From Ochrobactrum quorumnocens (GTDB lineage Bacteria; Pseudomonadota; Alphaproteobacteria; Rhizobiales; Rhizobiaceae), in NCBI RefSeq assembly GCF_002278035.1, contig NZ_CP022603.1, positions 1,859,501 to 1,923,500 on the forward strand: a stretch of DNA of 64,000 nt, given 5' to 3'. How positions within the stretch are numbered: the stretch's first letter is position 1; every line of letters begins with the position of its first letter. Below, one piece after another: positions 61,444 through 64,000 of the stretch. Position numbers and translations under genes: made by a program. The notes beneath the pieces are model-generated. The model worked only from the letters and a program-made list of their open reading frames with translations. It made no database searches and was not told the DNA's origin.

Positions 61444-62637
61444 TCAGGCCGCCTCCGCCTCCGGCTTCAGCATCCGCTTGCCGTTGCCGATCATCATGAC
61501 TGCCAGGACCGCCAGAACGATACTGCCGATGAAAGTCGCATGAACGGAGATGCCGTCGAGCAGCAATCCGCCGACTAGGGCCCCGAGCAGGATCGACATC
61601 TGGATCGCTGCGACCATCAAGCTGCCGGCGGCCTCCGGAATGTCATCGGCGTTCTGCGACATCCACGTCATCCAGATGACGGAGAACATGGTGTTCATTG
61701 CACCCCAGACAGCCATGAACAGGCCGGCGGCGATGATCGAGAAGCCAAGTAGCAGGAGACCGAGGGTGGCCCCGCCCATGACTAGGGCCGGCAGTTTCAG
61801 GAAGGGGGCAACGTCGCCTTTCAGGAAGCGTCCCGCCGCCCATGTTCCGATGAAACCGGCGCATCCCAGAAGCAGCAGGAGAGCCGATAGTGTGGTTACA
61901 TCAACCCGCGTAACCTGCTCCAGAAACGGGCGCAGATAGGTGAACATCGTAAAGGCAGAGCCCCAGGACAGCATGCAGGCTGCAAGTCCGCGTTGAAAAT
62001 ATGGCCGCTTCAACAAGGCTAACATCAATCGGAAGTCCTGCCTTTCGCGTGCGGGCAGGGACGGGAGTGCCGCAACGTGCCATACGAGATTGATAGCTAC
62101 AATTGGCGTCAGCGCCCAGAACACCTCACGCCAGTCGAACAGACCGCCTAGGTAGCTTCCAATCGGCGCGGCAAAGGCCGCGGCGATGGCTTGGCCGCCA
62201 TACATCAAAGCCAGCGCCCGGGGCACGTCCGCGGCCGGCACCAGACGCATGATGACGGCTGTGGCCAAAGCCCAGAAACCACCGATGCAGACGCCGAGAA
62301 GCGCGCGGCCGAGTATAAGGACAGCAAAGTTTGGCGCGGTGGCGACCAGAACCAGCGATGCCAGCATAAGCGCGGTCATCGCCACCAGAACCCATTTCCG
62401 ATTCAGCGTGCCAGCAGCCGTCGTGATTAACAAGCTGGCAACGACAGCGAAAAAGCCGCTCACTGAGATCGCCTGACCGGTCTGCCCCTCGGTCGCGTGC
62501 AGCCCTTCTGCCATTGGCGTTAATAGACTCACTGGCATGAATTCCGAAGCAATGAGCATTGCCACGCAGAGCGCCATCGAAAGCACCGCGCCCCAGGCAG
62601 CGGGTCTGCCGCCGGCATTTTCCTCAGTGGAAACCAT
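61444..62637 (-). CDS. MFS transporter, 12-TMS drug/sugar efflux type
   Basis: A 397-residue protein with about 12 membrane helices. The loop 2-3 motif is altered (LNRKWVLVAMTALML), and the family resembles the AraJ/SotB/YdhP efflux group (ISVSGFFAVVASLL, LGVCIGGFWALATAVIMRLVPAADVPRALALMYGGQAIAAAFAAPIGSYLGG). It heads the minus-strand operon with the two exported proteins and is divergent from the LysR gene, its probable regulator. Substrate unknown. Confidence 0.88.
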   Translation of the reverse strand: MVSTEENAGGRPAAWGAVLSMALCVAMLIASEFMPVSLLTPMAEGLHATEGQTGQAISVSGFFAVVASLLITTAAGTLNRKWVLVAMTALMLASLVLVATAPNFAVLILGRALLGVCIGGFWALATAVIMRLVPAADVPRALALMYGGQAIAAAFAAPIGSYLGGLFDWREVFWALTPIVAINLVWHVAALPSLPARERQDFRLMLALLKRPYFQRGLAACMLSWGSAFTMFTYLRPFLEQVTRVDVTTLSALLLLLGCAGFIGTWAAGRFLKGDVAPFLKLPALVMGGATLGLLLLGFSIIAAGLFMAVWGAMNTMFSVIWMTWMSQNADDIPEAAGSLMVAAIQMSILLGALVGGLLLDGISVHATFIGSIVLAVLAVMMIGNGKRMLKPEAEAA

Positions 62638-62721
62638 TCTCTGCGTATTCCTAAAATGAAACTATGAGGTCTGCACATCAATATAGCCTATCGACCTGCG
62701 ACCGATTAGCCGTTACAATTT

Positions 62722-62747
62722 GATTGGATCAATCGATATGATCGATT
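62722..62747. promoter_or_regulatory. Overlapping LysR-type dyads between MFS and LysR genes
   Basis: AATCGAT-ATG-ATCGATT at 62731-62747 is a perfect 7-bp-arm dyad and contains T-N11-A patterns. GATTG-GAT-CAATC at 62722-62734 overlaps its left arm. Both lie 33-58 bp before the LysR ATG. This is the typical place for LysR binding that controls its own gene and the divergent operon. Confidence 0.6.
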
Positions 62748-62779
62748 AATCTAAGGCCCACAGGAATGGGTGGAATTAC

Positions 62780-63673
62780 ATGGAGAAGACGGATTTCAAC
62801 CAGTTGACCTGGTTCAGAATCGTTGCCGAGGAGAAGAGCTTCACCAAAGCGGCAGCAAAGATCGGCGTCGCGCAATCGACCCTCAGCTACGCGATCAAAC
62901 AGTTGGAAGCCGGCATGGGTATCCGCCTCCTGACGCGCACGACCAGAAACGTCAGCACGACGCCTGCGGGGGAACGGCTCCTCAAGACGATCACCCCTCG
63001 AATGGCCGAGATCGAGGACGAGATCGCCGCGTTGATGACGTTCCGCGACAAACCATCCGGTTCGATCCGGCTGACGCTTTCCGATCATGCGCTGGAAAGC
63101 GTGGTCTGGCCGAACCTGAAGCCGGTGTTACGTGAATATCCTGACATCGCCGTCGAGCTGATCCTGGACAGCACCTTCCGCAATATAGTTGAGGAAGGTT
63201 TTGACGCTGGCGTTCGGCTGGGCGAGAGCGTCGAGAAGGATATGATTGCGGTCAGGATCGGACCGGACTGGCGGTTGGTGGCCGTGGCCTCGCCCGACTA
63301 TCTCGCCAAACATGGCGTGCCGGAACATCCGCAGGATCTAGTCCGGCACCGCTGCATCAACATGCGTCATGAGACTGGCGGCGGCCTTTATGCCTGGGAA
63401 TTCGAGAAAGAGAGACAGGAGCTGCGCGTCCGTGTGTCTGGCCAGCTTACCTTCAACAATTCATACGCCATGATTGATGCAGCGGTTAGTGGTTATGGTA
63501 TCGTCTATGTGCCTGAAAACATCGTCGCGCAGCACATTGCTTCCGGCGAGCTGATCCAAGTTTTGGACGACTGGTCGCCCTTATTCGATGGCTACTTTCT
63601 CTACTATCCCAGCCGCCGCCAGAATCTGCCCGCATTCAAAGTCATCATCGACGCTCTGCGATACCGTGGGTAG
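62780..63673 (+). CDS. LysR-family transcriptional regulator
   Basis: A 297-residue LysR regulator of the DsdC/AaeR-like group. The HTH reads TKAAAKIGVAQSTLSYAIKQLEAGMGIRLLTRTTRNVSTTPAGERLL (residues ~19-65), followed by a full effector domain (PSGSIRLTLSDHALE ... FDAGVRLGESVEKDMIAVRIG). It is divergent from the MFS-cyclophilin-hydrolase operon across 142 bp containing two dyads. Confidence 0.92.
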   Translation: MEKTDFNQLTWFRIVAEEKSFTKAAAKIGVAQSTLSYAIKQLEAGMGIRLLTRTTRNVSTTPAGERLLKTITPRMAEIEDEIAALMTFRDKPSGSIRLTLSDHALESVVWPNLKPVLREYPDIAVELILDSTFRNIVEEGFDAGVRLGESVEKDMIAVRIGPDWRLVAVASPDYLAKHGVPEHPQDLVRHRCINMRHETGGGLYAWEFEKERQELRVRVSGQLTFNNSYAMIDAAVSGYGIVYVPENIVAQHIASGELIQVLDDWSPLFDGYFLYYPSRRQNLPAFKVIIDALRYRG

Positions 63674-64000
63674 AGAAATACAACGTCATGCTCTGGCTTA
63701 GAGAAATCATTTACCGCGTCTCAAGAAAATGATCTTGCCGATGGAAAGGCAGTTTTTTGCAGACCAATTTGCTCACAGTCCAAACTGTACCGTTAGTCTT
63801 TCTGGACGAACGGCAGGCTTCGGTCGTAACTCATAGCCTTGGGGACGGGGACCATCAAGGTCGAAAACTGCCGGTAGGCAACGCGCCCGCTTATCAGTCA
63901 TTAAAATGATTGTCTGGAACACCTATAAGCGGACGCCATACCTACAACTCGGTAAATGTCTGTGAGTAGTGGGTACCGGTCGGGCAGCTTTCGGATTGGT
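63674..64000. other. 327-bp right end without a recognisable gene
   Basis: No coding region, RNA or strong repeat was seen after the LysR stop codon. Confidence 0.45.

Noticed and set aside
1..64000. CRISPR array, prophage or restriction/defence cluster
   Set aside because: No regularly spaced repeats, cas genes, phage structural genes or defence-gene sets were seen. The CPBP protease alone is not enough to propose one.

Overview
The window looks like a mosaic accessory region of an alphaproteobacterium, most likely from the Hyphomicrobiales (Brucella/Ochrobactrum or rhizobial relatives). This rests on the style of the trb conjugation genes, the IS66/IS21/IS30 elements, the tripartite tricarboxylate transporter and the moderate-to-high GC. 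No rRNA, tRNA or housekeeping gene was seen, so the host assignment is an inference.

Region 1 (1-25.7 kb) is a catabolic island. It holds the end of an epoxide hydrolase, an HpcH/HpaI-type aldolase and an aldo/keto reductase. A leftward P450-ferredoxin-alcohol dehydrogenase-GMC oxidoreductase set is divergent from a rightward SDR, PEP-mutase/isocitrate-lyase-like lyase, aldehyde dehydrogenase and MetA-pathway outer-membrane protein set. After an IS30 remnant split by an IS21 element come a thiolase, an SDR and the tctCBA uptake system on the minus strand. Divergent from these are an enoyl-CoA hydratase, an SCP-x-type thiolase, an acyl-CoA ligase, a TIGR03084-like protein and a LysR regulator. 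Together they fit uptake of a hydrophobic or carboxylated substrate, P450 hydroxylation, oxidation to an acid, CoA activation and beta-oxidation-like cleavage. The substrate cannot be told from the sequence. Near-consensus sigma-54 (-24/-12) promoters drive both divergent blocks, and palindromes sit almost exactly midway between each promoter pair. A further sigma-54 site precedes the SCP-x thiolase. No sigma-54 activator gene lies in the window.

Region 2 (26.8-36.4 kb) is a compact trb mating-pore operon (trbB-C-D-E-J-K-L-F-G-I plus a DUF2274 protein) of the kind found in Tn4371-like integrative elements. An IS66-family insertion has removed the start of trbB and separated the operon from any coupling-protein or relaxase gene.

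Region 3 (36.4-46.3 kb) is an insertion-sequence graveyard. An IS3 element sits in the left end of an IS21 element, which lies between two halves of different IS66 elements. These are followed by a GNAT acetyltransferase, a third IS66 element and a decapitated methyltransferase.

Region 4 (46.3-64 kb) resembles ordinary variable chromosome. It contains a CPBP protease, RidA with a TetR regulator and two clear operators, an HxlR/quinone-oxidoreductase pair, and a two-component system. The two-component genes lie between a glycine-zipper lipoprotein and a MacAB-type efflux operon, which share an 11-bp tandem box. Then come a DUF2332 protein, a methyltransferase, and an exported hydrolase/cyclophilin-like/MFS operon divergent from a LysR gene.
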